64,000 nt of DNA from Enterobacter huaxiensis (GTDB taxonomy: Bacteria; Pseudomonadota; Gammaproteobacteria; Enterobacterales; Enterobacteriaceae), in NCBI RefSeq assembly GCF_003594935.2, contig NZ_CP043342.1, positions 3,224,001 to 3,288,000 of the forward strand, read 5' to 3'. The notes under the pieces are model-generated. The model saw only the letters and a list, made by a program, of their open reading frames with translations. It ran no database searches and was not told the origin of the DNA. A program made the position numbers and the translations under genes. Positions 17,085 through 26,759 of this stretch are shown here, one piece after another. Positions within the stretch are counted from its first letter, which is position 1. The number at the start of each line of letters is the position of its first letter.

Positions 17085-17633
17085 TTACCTTTGCTCACCC
17101 GCAATCCGCCCCACCATCGCCCTAATCTCTTCCCGCGATAGCGGCTGCCTGTCGGTCACAAAATGCAGCGTCATCCCTTCGATAAACGCATCCAGCGCGC
17201 GGGCGGTTACCGGATCAAACCACTGCTCCAGCGTGTCCTGGCTCATCTTCATCCAGTCCTGCATCACCGTTTTCAGCGCCGCGCTGCGGTTCATAAAGGC
17301 ATAAAGCTGGTACATCAGCTCCATATTATGTGGCGTGGTGACTTCCGAGCTGTGGATTAAGCTGGTGATGGACTCGCACGCCATCTCAGGGCCGGTTACT
17401 CCCGCGAAGAACTCCCGGTACTGCTGCGACATCTGCTGCGTGAACCACGTAAACGCCTCTTCAAGCAGCGGCTCTTTACCGTCAAAGTAGTAGGTCATCG
17501 ACCCCAGAGGAACCCCCGCGCAGCTGGCGATTTTACGGTGGGTGACGGCATGAATACCGTGTTCGGCAATGGTGTCCAGCGTCGCCTGCAGGATCTTTTC
17601 TCGCCGGTGCGGATCGTTCGGTGGTCTGCTCAT
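17085..17633 (-). CDS. rcdA: TetR-family regulator RcdA (YbjK)
   Basis: A 182-aa TetR-type regulator. The N-terminal HTH ([35 protein letters not shown], about residues 9-43) and the C-terminal [24 protein letters not shown] match E. coli RcdA (YbjK), described as an activator of the biofilm regulator csgD and of stress genes. I take the ATG at 17633 ([14 protein letters not shown]). The frame is open upstream through the promoter region, but starts there would overlap the operator-like palindrome. It is divergent from ybjJ. Confidence 0.9.
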   Translation of the reverse strand: MSRPPNDPHRREKILQATLDTIAEHGIHAVTHRKIASCAGVPLGSMTYYFDGKEPLLEEAFTWFTQQMSQQYREFFAGVTGPEMACESITSLIHSSEVTTPHNMELMYQLYAFMNRSAALKTVMQDWMKMSQDTLEQWFDPVTARALDAFIEGMTLHFVTDRQPLSREEIRAMVGRIAGEQR

Positions 17634-17652
17634 AAATTCCTCATTCGGTTTA

Positions 17653-17666
17653 TGTACAAATGTACA
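17653..17666. promoter_or_regulatory. Operator-like repeat between rcdA and ybjJ
   Basis: TGTACA-AA-TGTACA is two palindromic hexamers in 14 bp, located 20 bp upstream of the rcdA start in the 81-bp divergent region. It is a plausible RcdA self-binding site. Confidence 0.5.
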
Positions 17667-17714
17667 CAAACTTGCTAGTGTTGTCGCTATTGTTGTACTT
17701 CTGGTGCGAACCCA

Positions 17715-18929
17715 ATGACCCTGACCTCTCCCCGCAAAACCCTGCAGCTACGCATGTGGGCGCTGTTTATGTTCTTCTTTATTCCAGGGCTGTTAATGGC
17801 CTCCTGGGCGACGCGTACGCCTGCTATCCGGGATATTTTATCCGTCTCCACGGCGGAGATGGGCATCGTGCTGTTTGGCCTGTCGATAGGCTCCATGAGC
17901 GGCATTCTCTGCTCCGCCTGGCTGGTGAAGCGCTTTGGCACGAAAGCGGTGATCCGTACCACCATGTGCTGCGCGGTGTTCGGAATGATGGTGCTGAGCG
18001 TGGCCCTGTGGTTTGCCTCGCCGATTCTGTTTGCCCTTGGGCTCACGGTCTTTGGCGGCAGCTTCGGTGCGGCCGAGGTGGCGATTAACGTCGAGGGGGC
18101 AGCCGTCGAACAGGAGATGAACAAAACCGTGCTGCCGATGATGCACGGGTTTTACAGCCTCGGCACGCTGGCCGGTGCTGGCGTGGGGATGGCGCTGACG
18201 GCGTTTGGTATTGCGGCCAACCTGCATATTTTACTGGCGGCGCTGGTGTGTATTATCCCGATCCTGACGGGTATCCGATTGATCCCTGACGGCACGGGTA
18301 AAAATACCTCTGGTGAACAAAAATCAGCCGAAAAGGGGCTGCCGTTTTACCGGGATATGCAGCTGATGCTGATTGGCGTGGTAGTGCTGGCGATGGCCTT
18401 CGCCGAAGGCTCTGCTAACGACTGGCTGCCGCTGCTGATGGTGGACGGTCACGGCTTTAGCCCTACCTCTGGCTCGCTGATTTACGCCGGATTTACCCTT
18501 GGAATGACCGTCGGGCGCTTTACCGGCGGCTGGTTTATAGACCGCTACAGCCGCGTGGCCGTCGTCCGTGCCAGCGCCCTGCTCGGCGGGTTAGGTATTG
18601 CGATGATCATCTTTGTGGACGTGGACTGGATTGCCGGGGTCTCGGTGATTCTGTGGGGACTGGGCGCGTCGCTCGGCTTCCCGCTCACCATTTCCGCCGC
18701 CAGCGATACCGGACCGGATGCGCCGACGCGCGTCAGCGTGGTGGCAACCACCGGCTACCTCGCTTTCCTGGTTGGGCCACCTCTGCTCGGGTTCCTGGGT
18801 GAGCACTACGGGCTGCGCAGCGCCATGCTGGTGGTGTTAGGGTTAGTCATTATCGCCGCGCTGGTGGCGCGCGCGGTGGCAAAACCGGAAGCAGAACAAA
18901 CGACACTGGAGAAGGGATATGAGCGTTAA
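17715..18929 (+). CDS. ybjJ: MFS transporter YbjJ
   Basis: A 404-aa major facilitator protein with 12 predicted helices. Helices 1-2 include [21 protein letters not shown], and the second half opens at [23 protein letters not shown]. It matches E. coli YbjJ, of unknown substrate. It overlaps ybjI by 11 bp, so transporter and sugar-phosphate phosphatase are translated together. This suggests import, or release after dephosphorylation, of a sugar-like compound. Confidence 0.9.
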   Translation: MTLTSPRKTLQLRMWALFMFFFIPGLLMASWATRTPAIRDILSVSTAEMGIVLFGLSIGSMSGILCSAWLVKRFGTKAVIRTTMCCAVFGMMVLSVALWFASPILFALGLTVFGGSFGAAEVAINVEGAAVEQEMNKTVLPMMHGFYSLGTLAGAGVGMALTAFGIAANLHILLAALVCIIPILTGIRLIPDGTGKNTSGEQKSAEKGLPFYRDMQLMLIGVVVLAMAFAEGSANDWLPLLMVDGHGFSPTSGSLIYAGFTLGMTVGRFTGGWFIDRYSRVAVVRASALLGGLGIAMIIFVDVDWIAGVSVILWGLGASLGFPLTISAASDTGPDAPTRVSVVATTGYLAFLVGPPLLGFLGEHYGLRSAMLVVLGLVIIAALVARAVAKPEAEQTTLEKGYER

Positions 18930-19731
18930 ACTGATTGCAGTAGACATGGATGGCACCTTTCTGAGCGATGTGAAGACCTATAACCGCCAGCGTTTTCTGG
19001 CACAGTACGCGCGCATGAAGGAGCAAGGCATTCGCTTCGTGGTCGCCAGCGGCAACCAGTATTACCAGCTAATCTCCTTTTTCCCGGAGATCGCGCATGA
19101 GATAGCCTTCGTCGCCGAAAACGGCGGCTGGGTGGTTGATGCCGGTGAAGACGTGTTCAACGGCGAGCTGACGAAAGCCCATTTCGACACCGTGGCCGCC
19201 GTGCTAAACGATGTTGCCGGCATTGAGATCATCGCCTGCGGGAAAGGCAGCGCCTACACGCTAAAAGCCTATGACGATACCTTCATCGATATCGCGTCAA
19301 AATATTATCACCGCCTGGAAAGGGTGAAGGATTTCGACAACCTGAACGATATCTTCTTTAAGTTCGGCCTGAACGTTTCCGATGATGAGATCCCCCGCAT
19401 TCAGGCGCTGCTGCATGAAAAGCTGGGCGACATCATGGTGCCCGTCACCACCGGCCACGGCAGCATTGACCTGATCATCCCGGGCGTACATAAAGCTAAC
19501 GGTTTGCGGATTTTGCAAGAACGCTGGGGGATTGAAGACGGCGAAGTGGTGGCCTTTGGCGACAGCGGTAACGACGTGGAGATGCTGCGTCAGTCAGGGT
19601 TTAGCTTTGCGATGGCCAACGCCAAACCGCATATCAAAGCCGTCGCCCGGTTCGAGGCGCCGCACAATAATGATGAAGGCGTTTTAAACGTGATTGAGAA
19701 GGTGTTGAACGGAGAGGCACCGTTTAATTGA
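18919..19731 (+). CDS. ybjI: HAD-family sugar phosphatase YbjI
   Basis: A 270-aa HAD-superfamily phosphatase (Cof/IIB type). Motif I is VDMDGTF with nucleophile D9 and acid D11; motif IV is [11 protein letters not shown]; a cap domain lies between. E. coli YbjI acts as an FMN and sugar-phosphate phosphatase (erythrose-4-P is a favoured substrate in vitro). It overlaps the end of ybjJ and is followed by a palindromic repeat before convergent mdfA. It is paralogous to YbiV at 41.6 kb (shared [17 protein letters not shown]). Confidence 0.92.
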   Translation: MSVKLIAVDMDGTFLSDVKTYNRQRFLAQYARMKEQGIRFVVASGNQYYQLISFFPEIAHEIAFVAENGGWVVDAGEDVFNGELTKAHFDTVAAVLNDVAGIEIIACGKGSAYTLKAYDDTFIDIASKYYHRLERVKDFDNLNDIFFKFGLNVSDDEIPRIQALLHEKLGDIMVPVTTGHGSIDLIIPGVHKANGLRILQERWGIEDGEVVAFGDSGNDVEMLRQSGFSFAMANAKPHIKAVARFEAPHNNDEGVLNVIEKVLNGEAPFN

Positions 19732-19747
19732 TACCGTGCGTTCTGGT

Positions 19748-19782
19748 GCCCTCACCCTAACCCTCTCCCACAGGGAGAGGGG
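19748..19782. repeat. Palindromic intergenic repeat (GCCCTCACCC type), copy 1
   Basis: GCCCTCACCCTAACCCTCTCCC followed by GGGAGAGG forms a CCTCTCCC/GGGAGAGG hairpin. The same unit recurs at 23402, 28693, 28749, 37202 and 48834. Here it lies between convergent ybjI and mdfA and may terminate both. Confidence 0.8.
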
Positions 19783-19820
19783 ACTGTTCCGTGCACTCAC
19801 ACAGGGAAAGGGAATAAGAA

Positions 19821-21053
19821 TTAAGGTTGCAGGGCGCTTCCGACGCGTTTGTCTTTCAGGAACACCACCATTAATCCTACCCACAGCACGCCGTTAGCAA
19901 GGTTGAACAGGCTGAACAGCCCGTTGCCGCCAAGCGCGTAGGCGTGTTTGCTCACCTCGATACCGACGGTGAAAATCAGCATCTGTAACATTCCCATTGC
20001 CGCCGACACGGTGCCTTTACTCATCTCGCTGGCAAACAGCGTCAGGCGCACCAGCCCGGCATTCGCCACCCCTATGCCAAAGGCGTAAATGCTCAGCCCT
20101 GCGGTCATCCACAGGTAGGCGTGGGAAGAGGCCACCGTGGCGACAGCCGCCACAATCAGCCCAGCCGCAATCGGCCATCCGCCCATAACGATCAGCGAGC
20201 GCACGGTGCGGCGCGAGGTCAGCCGCGCCAGCACCAGGTTACCAACGATAAGCGCGCCGAAAATCGGCACCTGCAGCAGGCCATACTCGTAGCTGCTGAG
20301 CTGCTCGCCGCTGATGATAATGACCGGAGACTGGGCAATCCACGCCAGCAGCGGCAGGCTCACAAAGCCCGTCGCCAGAGCACCGGCGACAAAGCGAACG
20401 TTTTTCAGGACTTCTTTATAGTCACGCCCCAGCTCTTTTAACGAGAGTTTTTCACCCAGGCGGGTAGCGGTTTCGGGCATCGCGCGGTGCAGGCCAAAGA
20501 AAGAGATGGCGGCAAGGACGGCGAAGAGAATAAACATCCCTTCCCACGGCGCGACGTGCACCCAGGCAGCCCCCACCAGCGGCCCCAACAGCGGCGCAAT
20601 CAGCGCCACGTTCGCCATCAGCGCGGTAATTTTGATACACACCGCCTCTTCAAACGACTCCTGAATAGCGGCATACCCCACGGCGCCGATAAAGCACAGG
20701 CTAACCCCCTGCAGGAAGCGCAGCAGGGTGAATTGCTCAATGTTTTGCGCGAGCAGCGTGGCGAGGCAGGTCACGGTAAACCACACCACGCCCGTTAGCA
20801 TCACGGGACGGCGGCCAATACGATCCGACAGCGGCCCTAACAGCCACTGCAAAAACATGCCGCCTGCCAGATAGGCAGTCATGGAGGTGGGCACCCACTC
20901 AATACCCGCGTTGAACTGCTCCACAACGGTCAGCATGCCGGGCTGGATCATATCGTTGCCGATATAGGTAGAGAATTCGTAGAGCACCAGACACAGAGGA
21001 AAAAGTAACGCCTGACGGCCCAGACGATTACCGGAAGAAGAACGGTTTGACAT
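19821..21053 (-). CDS. mdfA: Multidrug efflux MFS transporter MdfA
   Basis: A 410-aa, 12-helix proton-driven exporter of the DHA1 family that expels chloramphenicol, lipophilic cations and other drugs. The membrane-embedded acidic residues essential in E. coli MdfA, E26 and D34, are at the same positions ([16 protein letters not shown]). Motif [15 protein letters not shown] and motif C-like [12 protein letters not shown] are also present. E. coli carries a small gene, ybjH, between mdfA and ybjI; there is no room for it here. Confidence 0.95.
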   Translation of the reverse strand: MSNRSSSGNRLGRQALLFPLCLVLYEFSTYIGNDMIQPGMLTVVEQFNAGIEWVPTSMTAYLAGGMFLQWLLGPLSDRIGRRPVMLTGVVWFTVTCLATLLAQNIEQFTLLRFLQGVSLCFIGAVGYAAIQESFEEAVCIKITALMANVALIAPLLGPLVGAAWVHVAPWEGMFILFAVLAAISFFGLHRAMPETATRLGEKLSLKELGRDYKEVLKNVRFVAGALATGFVSLPLLAWIAQSPVIIISGEQLSSYEYGLLQVPIFGALIVGNLVLARLTSRRTVRSLIVMGGWPIAAGLIVAAVATVASSHAYLWMTAGLSIYAFGIGVANAGLVRLTLFASEMSKGTVSAAMGMLQMLIFTVGIEVSKHAYALGGNGLFSLFNLANGVLWVGLMVVFLKDKRVGSALQP

Positions 21054-21158
21054 GCAATCTCTTTATGATGAAAAAATCGCGATGAGTGTAATAAATTGCC
21101 GGACGCCGAGATAGCACATAATCCATAAAAAACAGAAATAAAGCACTTATCGTCGTTG

Positions 21159-21175
21159 TTTAAGGTTTCCTTAAG
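21159..21175 (+). promoter_or_regulatory. BasR/PmrA box
   Basis: TTTAAG-GTTTC-CTTAAG is an exact fit to the PmrA (BasR) box YTTAAK-N5-YTTAAK. It abuts a TTGACA -35 (21176-21181), with TATTAT at 21197-21202 as a possible -10 (15-bp spacing). It lies 46 bp upstream of the PAP2 gene, so iron or polymyxin-type signals via BasSR should control the PAP2-ybjG unit. Confidence 0.75.
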
Positions 21176-21221
21176 TTGACAGATTTATGATAGCCCTATT
21201 ATCACGTCATCGAACGAAACT

Positions 21222-21950
21222 ATGGCACATACCGTCCCCCCTTCAGAATTATCTAAGTTACCGACAAATAAGACAAAACGTCTTTACCGTTTGCCGCCCC
21301 GCTTTTATGGTTATCAGCTTTTCGTGCTGATAGCCCTCGCCGTATTGTTTACCTGGCTATCGCGCGACGAAACGCTCGATAAATGGATCACCGGTTTTTG
21401 GTATGACGCAGCAACGCAGAGTTTTCCGCTGCAGAAAAACCATCTGTTGGATCTGCTGAACCACCGGCTGGCGAAGTACATCGCCATCGCGCTGGGCGCC
21501 GCGGCGCTGTTTTATGGCGCTTACGCGCGTAACGCAAGACTGGTGACTGCAGCACTGCTGATGGGGCTTGGCGCACTGGTCGTTGGCCTGCTTAAAAGTA
21601 TCAGCCACCACAGCTGCCCGTGGGACTTAGTGGAATACGGCGGTAAGGCTGTCTCTTACCCCCTGTTCAGCGCTGTCCCGGCAGACAGCGGCCCCGGACG
21701 CTGTTTCCCCGGCGGTCACGCCTCCAGCGGCTTTATGGTGATGGGGCTGTTTTTCGCCTTCTGGCGCGAGCGTCCCCGTCTGGCATGGTGCTTTGTCGTG
21801 CTGGGTGCGGTGTTGGGCCTGGCGATGGGCTACGGCCAGGTGATGCGCGGCGCACATTTCTTCTCTCACAACCTGTGGGCTGGGTGGTGGGTCTGGTTTT
21901 CCCAGGTGGTGGTCTACGGGCTTGTTTCCACCTGGTTTGCGAAAGAGTGA
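21222..21950 (+). CDS. PAP2-family membrane phosphatase
   Basis: A 242-aa inner-membrane protein with about six helices and the three PAP2 catalytic patches in variant form: KSISHHSCPWD (patch 1), CFPGGHASSG (patch 2, with the GGH histidine) and GYGQVMRGAHFFSHNLWAGW (patch 3). Such enzymes remove phosphate from lipid or isoprenoid phosphates at the periplasmic face. It is not LpxT by sequence. It sits 7 bp upstream of ybjG in one unit behind a PmrA box, so lipid A or undecaprenyl-phosphate metabolism is the likely area. The exact substrate is unknown. Confidence 0.85.
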   Translation: MAHTVPPSELSKLPTNKTKRLYRLPPRFYGYQLFVLIALAVLFTWLSRDETLDKWITGFWYDAATQSFPLQKNHLLDLLNHRLAKYIAIALGAAALFYGAYARNARLVTAALLMGLGALVVGLLKSISHHSCPWDLVEYGGKAVSYPLFSAVPADSGPGRCFPGGHASSGFMVMGLFFAFWRERPRLAWCFVVLGAVLGLAMGYGQVMRGAHFFSHNLWAGWWVWFSQVVVYGLVSTWFAKE

Positions 21951-21957
21951 CAACACT

Positions 21958-22566
21958 ATGTTAGAGAATCTCAACTACGGACTGTTTTATCTGATCAACG
22001 CAACTCCCGCCTCGCCGGAGTGGATGATTGATCTCGCCACCTTCCTTGCTAAGGATCTGATTAGCATCGTGCCGGTCATGGCCGCCATCCTCTGGCTATG
22101 GGGACCGCGCAGTCAGGTGAGCGCCCAGCGCCAGCTGGTCATAAAAATGGCGATGGCGCTCGGCGTCAGCGTGCTCGCCAGCTACGTGCTGGGCCACGTG
22201 TTCCCACACGATCGCCCTTTCGTCGAACACGTCGGCTACACCTTCCTGCACCACGCGCCGGATGACTCATTCCCAAGCGACCACGGAACGGTGATTTTCA
22301 CCTTCGCACTGGCGTTCCTGTTCTGGCATCGCCTGTGGTCCGGCGCGGTACTGATGATCGTGGCGGCCGCTATCGCCTGGTCCCGCGTTTACCTGGGCGT
22401 GCACTGGCCGCTGGATATGGTCGGGGGATTCCTGGTCGGGCTGATTGGCTGCGTAAGCGCGGCCATCCTGTGGAGCCTCTTTGGTCAGGCGCTGTATCAA
22501 GGCTTGTCTCAGCTGTATCGCATACTGTTTGCCATCCCGATCCGCAAAGGCTGGGTACGTGACTAA
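21958..22566 (+). CDS. ybjG: Undecaprenyl-diphosphatase YbjG
   Basis: A 202-aa PAP2-type (BcrC/YbjG) phosphatase that converts undecaprenyl diphosphate to the monophosphate lipid carrier for peptidoglycan and O-antigen synthesis. The catalytic patches are FPHDRPF, PSDHGT and SRVYLGVHWPLDMVGG. I start at the ATG at 21958 (MLENLNYGLF), matching E. coli YbjG. The longer open frame runs back into the upstream PAP2 gene. It is followed by a strong terminator. E. coli ybjG is a BasR target, consistent with the box at 21159. Confidence 0.93.
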   Translation: MLENLNYGLFYLINATPASPEWMIDLATFLAKDLISIVPVMAAILWLWGPRSQVSAQRQLVIKMAMALGVSVLASYVLGHVFPHDRPFVEHVGYTFLHHAPDDSFPSDHGTVIFTFALAFLFWHRLWSGAVLMIVAAAIAWSRVYLGVHWPLDMVGGFLVGLIGCVSAAILWSLFGQALYQGLSQLYRILFAIPIRKGWVRD

Positions 22567-22589
22567 CCCCGGTCCGACAGGTTACACTT

Positions 22590-22620
22590 GAGCCCCCGCC
22601 CTGCGGGGGCTCACTTTTAT
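22590..22620 (+). terminator. Terminator between ybjG and deoR
   Basis: A 10-bp perfect GC stem (GAGCCCCCGC / GCGGGGGCTC) with a 3-base loop is followed by ACTTTTAT. Confidence 0.8.
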
Positions 22621-22633
22621 ACCCCGAGGAACT

Positions 22634-23392
22634 ATGGAAACACGACGCGATGACCGCATTGCTCAGCTGCTGCAGGCGCTGAAGCGCAGCGATAAGCTGC
22701 ACCTCAAAGAAGCCGCGGCCCTGCTGGGCGTTTCTGAGATGACCATACGTCGTGACCTGAACAGCGACAGCGCGCCCGTTGTGCTGTTGGGCGGGTATAT
22801 TGTGCTCGAGCCGCGAAGCGCCAGCCACTATCTGATAAGCGATCAAAAAACCCGCCTTGTTGAAGAGAAGCGCAAAGCGGCACGGCTGGCCGCCATGCTG
22901 GTGCAGCCGCATCAAACCCTGTTTTTTGACTGCGGGACCACGACCCCGTGGATTATCGAAGCCATCGACAGCAGTATCCCGTTTACCGCCGTATGCTACT
23001 CCCTGAACACCTTTCTGGCCTTGCAGGAGAAACCCGAGTGTCGGGTGATCCTCTGCGGGGGCGAATTCCACGCCAGCAACGCCATTTTCAAGCCGCTCAA
23101 TCTTCAGGATACGCTGAACAATCTATGCCCGGACATCGCGTTTTACTCAGCGGCGGGCGTGAACGTGCGTCAGGGGGCAACCTGCTTTAACCTGGAAGAG
23201 CTGCCGGTGAAGCACTGGGCGCTGAACGCTGCGCAGCACCATGTGCTGGTGGTCGATCACAGCAAGTTCGGCAAGGTGCGCCCGGCAAGAATGGGCGAGC
23301 TGGCGCAGTTTGACGCCATTGTGAGTGACTGTCGCCCGGATGACGAGCTGGTAGCGTACGCGAAGGCGCAGCAGGTGAAGCTGATGTATTGA
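22634..23392 (+). CDS. deoR: Deoxyribonucleoside regulator DeoR
   Basis: A 252-aa DeoR-family repressor. The N-terminal HTH (RDDRIAQLLQALKRSDKLHLKEAAALLGVSEMTIRRDL) precedes a sugar-phosphate isomerase-like effector domain with FFDCGTTTPWI and LVVDHSKFGKV. E. coli DeoR represses the deo nucleoside catabolic operon and responds to deoxyribose-5-phosphate. It has a GAGGA ribosome site and lies 21 bp after the ybjG terminator stem. It is convergent with dacC. Confidence 0.94.
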   Translation: METRRDDRIAQLLQALKRSDKLHLKEAAALLGVSEMTIRRDLNSDSAPVVLLGGYIVLEPRSASHYLISDQKTRLVEEKRKAARLAAMLVQPHQTLFFDCGTTTPWIIEAIDSSIPFTAVCYSLNTFLALQEKPECRVILCGGEFHASNAIFKPLNLQDTLNNLCPDIAFYSAAGVNVRQGATCFNLEELPVKHWALNAAQHHVLVVDHSKFGKVRPARMGELAQFDAIVSDCRPDDELVAYAKAQQVKLMY

Positions 23393-23401
23393 GAGGGGTG
23401 T

Positions 23402-23444
23402 GGCCTGATGCCCTCACCCCGGCCCTCTCCCACAGGGAGAGGGA
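23402..23444. repeat. Palindromic intergenic repeat (GCCCTCACCC type), copy 2
   Basis: GGCCTGATGCCCTCACCCC leads into a CCCTCTCCC/GGGAGAGGG hairpin between convergent deoR and dacC. The leading GGCCTGAT is shared with the copies at 37202 and 48834. Confidence 0.8.
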
Positions 23445-23459
23445 AAAAACCCATAAGGT

Positions 23460-24665
23460 TTAGCTAAACCAGCTGCCAAACCAGCCGTGGAATTTCATCA
23501 TCACGAAGTCCCACATCCGGCTGAAGAAACCGCCCTCTTCCACCGCTTCCATCACAATCAGCGGACGCTGTTCAATCGACTTGCCGTTAAGCTGGAAATC
23601 AATCGTCCCGACGACCTGGCCTTTTTTCAGCGGCGCGGTGAGCTGCGGGTCGGTCAGGGTGAAGCTGGCTTTCAGGTTTTTCAGCTGACCGCGCGGAATC
23701 GTGACTGAACCGGCCTCGCCTGCTCCGAGGTTTACCTCACTCTTGTCACCAAACCAGACGCGCTGGCTAACAAACGTTGCATCCGGCTTAATTGGCGTTA
23801 CCGTTTCAAAGAAGCGGAAGCCCCAGGTCAGCAGTTTTTCTGATTCGTTGAAGCGGATACGGTCCGTTTTAGTGCCCAACACGACAGACACCAGGCGCAT
23901 ATCGCCCTGCGTTGCAGAGGCCACCAGGTTGTAACCTGCCCCGGCCGTGGTGCCGGTTTTCATTCCGTCAACGTTGACGTTGCTGCTCCACAGCAGGCGG
24001 TTGCGGTTCGGCTGGCGGATCTTATTGAAGGTGAACTCTTTCTCTTTGTGGATAGCGTATTCTTCCGGTACGTCATGAATCAGCGCTTTTCCCAGCAGCG
24101 CCATGTCGCGCGCGGTACTGAACTGACCCGGCGCATCGAGACCGTGAACCGTTTTAAACGTCGTGTTGGTTAAGCCCAATTTTTGCGCGTAGCCATTCAT
24201 CAAGCCAATGAAAGAATCCTGACTGCCGGCAACGTAATCGGCCAGCGCGATACAGGCATCGTTGCCAGACTGAATAATCACGCCTTTATTCAAATCGGAT
24301 ACAGAAACCTGATCGCCGGGTTTCAGGAACATCACCGAAGAGCCGCGCAGCGCCGGGTTCCCGGTCGCCCAGGCATCTTTCCCGATGGTGACCATATCAT
24401 CAAGTTTGATTTTTCCCGCTTTCAGCGCCTGCCCGACCACATAGCTGGTCATGATCTTTGTCAGACTGGCGGGGTCGAGTTTTTCATCGGCGTTACCTTC
24501 CGCCAACACCTTGCCGCTGGCGTAATCCATCAGGATCCAGGCGCGTGCATCTACCGGTGGCGCTTCGGGCGCCGCCTGTTCTGCCGCATAAAGCGTAGGG
24601 GAAAAAAGGAAAAGCAGCGCAGAACCTGCCGCCAGGCTGCGCAGAGAAGAAGTTTTTTGCGTCAT
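23460..24665 (-). CDS. dacC: D-alanyl-D-alanine carboxypeptidase DacC (PBP6)
   Basis: A 401-aa class C low-molecular-mass penicillin-binding protein that trims the terminal D-Ala from peptidoglycan pentapeptides. It has a signal peptide (cleavage near LYA/AEQA) and the active-site motifs SLTK, SGN and KTG ([10 protein letters not shown]). A C-terminal amphipathic helix ([18 protein letters not shown]) anchors it to the inner membrane. I take the ATG at 24665 ([14 protein letters not shown]), as in E. coli, rather than the upstream in-frame codon at 24674. Confidence 0.95.
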   Translation of the reverse strand: MTQKTSSLRSLAAGSALLFLFSPTLYAAEQAAPEAPPVDARAWILMDYASGKVLAEGNADEKLDPASLTKIMTSYVVGQALKAGKIKLDDMVTIGKDAWATGNPALRGSSVMFLKPGDQVSVSDLNKGVIIQSGNDACIALADYVAGSQDSFIGLMNGYAQKLGLTNTTFKTVHGLDAPGQFSTARDMALLGKALIHDVPEEYAIHKEKEFTFNKIRQPNRNRLLWSSNVNVDGMKTGTTAGAGYNLVASATQGDMRLVSVVLGTKTDRIRFNESEKLLTWGFRFFETVTPIKPDATFVSQRVWFGDKSEVNLGAGEAGSVTIPRGQLKNLKASFTLTDPQLTAPLKKGQVVGTIDFQLNGKSIEQRPLIVMEAVEEGGFFSRMWDFVMMKFHGWFGSWFS

Positions 24666-24907
24666 AAATGCCACCCGAGTGTCCTTTCTAAAATCACGTC
24701 ACAATCACCGTGTCGCAAGAAGCGATGAGTAATAGCGCACAACAGCGTTCAAAGAAACCTAAACCAGGTAAAGTTTTTAAAGTTTATGCAATAACATTCA
24801 GATACGCTTTGATTCATACGAATTATTTGTCTCCTGTTGCGTAATGGTTAGGTTTATCTCACCATGACAAATCGCTGGCTCGGATTCACATCTCATCGGG
24901 AGTAAAC

Positions 24908-25534
24908 ATGATTACGCTGTGGGGCAGGAACAATTCAACCAACGTTAAGAAAGTCCTCTGGACGCTGGAAGAGCTCGATTTACCGTTTAAGCAGGTGATG
25001 GCAGGTTTGCAGTTTGGCGTAAACAAAGAGTCGGACTATCTCGCCATGAACCCGAACGGCCTGGTGCCGCTGCTGCGCGATGAAGAGACGGGCGCGACGC
25101 TGTGGGAATCCAACACCATTGTGCGTTATCTTGCCGCCCAGTACGGCCAGAGCCGCCTGTGGGTTGATAGCCCGGCGCAGCGCGCGCAGGGTGAAAAGTG
25201 GATGGACTGGGCAAATCAGACGCTTTCTCCGACCCACCGCGTGATCCTGATGGGGCTAATCAGAACGCCAGAGGCCGAACGTGATTACCCCGCCATACAC
25301 GCCGCGCAGGACGCCTGTGAAGACCTGTTTGCGATGATGGACGACGAGCTGTCTAAGCACGCCTGGTTCTCCGGTGACGCGTTCGGCGTAGGCGATATTG
25401 CCGTTGCGCCCTTCGTCTGGAACCTGACCAACATGGGCCTGAAGTGGGCACCGCGCCCTCACCTTGAGCGCTGGCTCCAGCAGCTGAGCGATCGCCCGGC
25501 CTACCGTAACGTGGTGATGATCCCGGTCACCTGA
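24908..25534 (+). CDS. gstB: Glutathione S-transferase GstB
   Basis: A 208-aa cytosolic GST. The N-terminal thioredoxin-like domain opens [27 protein letters not shown] and contains [12 protein letters not shown] with the glutathione-binding ES pair. The C-terminal all-helical domain contains [14 protein letters not shown]. It matches E. coli GstB (YliJ), which dehalogenates bromoacetate in vitro. A GGGAG ribosome site precedes the ATG. Its stop codon abuts the stop codon of convergent yliI with no gap. Confidence 0.92.
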   Translation: MITLWGRNNSTNVKKVLWTLEELDLPFKQVMAGLQFGVNKESDYLAMNPNGLVPLLRDEETGATLWESNTIVRYLAAQYGQSRLWVDSPAQRAQGEKWMDWANQTLSPTHRVILMGLIRTPEAERDYPAIHAAQDACEDLFAMMDDELSKHAWFSGDAFGVGDIAVAPFVWNLTNMGLKWAPRPHLERWLQQLSDRPAYRNVVMIPVT

Positions 25535-26653
25535 TTACGCTCCGGACGGGCTGACCTTCAGCAGCTGCCCGTCCGTTTCATCGGTCAGAACATACAGATA
25601 CCCGTCCGGTCCAACCCGCACATCGCGAATGCGCTGGTCTTTATCGCCCAGAATGCGCCCGTCCTCGGTCACCTTATTGCCGTCCACGCTCAGCACGATA
25701 ACGTCTTTTTCCTTCAGTGCCCCCACGAACAGCTTGTTTTTCCACTGAGGGAAGACGTCGCTGTTGTAGAACGCCATGCCGCTTACCGCGGGTGATACTT
25801 TCCAGACAAACAGCGGTTTTTCGGTGCCCTCGGCGTGCTCGCCTTTCGCTTCGGGGATCTTCAGGCCGCTGTAGTTAATGCCGTGCGTCGCCAGCGGCCA
25901 GCCGTAGTTCTTCCCTTTTTCAGGAATGTTGATTTCATCCCCGCCGCGCGGGCCGTGCTCGTTAAGCCATAGCGCGTCGCTCCACGGGTTCATCGCCATC
26001 CCCTGCGGGTTACGGATCCCGTAGGACCAAATTTCAGGCCGTGCGCCAGCGGCGTTCACGAACGGGTTATCCGCAGGTACTTTCCCGTCTTCGGTCAGGC
26101 GCACCACTTTACCCTGCAGTTTATCCAGATCCTGCGCCGTCGGGCGCTGGTTGTTTTCACCCAGACCAATAAAGAGATAGCCTTTGCCGTCGAACACCAG
26201 ACGTCCGCCAAAGTGGTTGCCGGTTGAAAGTTTAGGCATCTGGCGGAACACCACCTGGAAGGCTTCGATGCGCGAGAGGTCGTCGCTCAGACGGCCATAC
26301 CCCACCGCCGTGCCCGCTTTCCCGTCATCTCCCGCCTCGGCATAGCTCAGCCATACCCGGCGGGATTTTTCAAAATCGGGGGCCAGCACCACGTCAAGCA
26401 AACCGCCCTGACCGTTCGCCCACACTCTCGGTACGCCGACAATCGGATCGGATAGCCCTTTCCCCGCCTGCCAGTGCTTCAGCTGGCCGTCTCTTAAGGT
26501 TATTAAGAGACCCTTATCGTCCGGCAAAAACGCCAGCGACCAGGGATAGTCAAGCTTAGTCTGGAGCACCTCGACCTTTACCGCATCCGGCGCGGCAAGC
26601 AGTGACACAGGGAATAACAACGCGGGGACCAAAATCAGCGAGGATCGATGCAT
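25535..26653 (-). CDS. yliI: Soluble PQQ-dependent aldose sugar dehydrogenase YliI
   Basis: A 372-aa periplasmic protein with a signal peptide (cleavage after SLLA) and the six-bladed sGDH/Asd propeller. Characteristic stretches are YPWSLAFLPDDKGLLIT, STGNHFGGRLVFDGKGYLFIGLGEN and YGIRNPQGMAMNPWSDALWLNEHGPRGGDEIN. The family oxidises aldose sugars when supplied with PQQ. No PQQ biosynthesis gene is in the window. I start at the ATG at 26653 (MHRSSLILVPAL) for the signal peptide; the longer frame adds MLIKERV. Confidence 0.91.
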   Translation of the reverse strand: MHRSSLILVPALLFPVSLLAAPDAVKVEVLQTKLDYPWSLAFLPDDKGLLITLRDGQLKHWQAGKGLSDPIVGVPRVWANGQGGLLDVVLAPDFEKSRRVWLSYAEAGDDGKAGTAVGYGRLSDDLSRIEAFQVVFRQMPKLSTGNHFGGRLVFDGKGYLFIGLGENNQRPTAQDLDKLQGKVVRLTEDGKVPADNPFVNAAGARPEIWSYGIRNPQGMAMNPWSDALWLNEHGPRGGDEINIPEKGKNYGWPLATHGINYSGLKIPEAKGEHAEGTEKPLFVWKVSPAVSGMAFYNSDVFPQWKNKLFVGALKEKDVIVLSVDGNKVTEDGRILGDKDQRIRDVRVGPDGYLYVLTDETDGQLLKVSPSGA

Positions 26654-26759
26654 AACGCGCTCCTTTATCAGCATATGGCTTAAAGATTAGCCACATCGTC
26701 CGGGCACGTTACCACTTTTACAAAAGCTTGATCAGAAGGGGGAGTTTCCTCCCCCGGGC

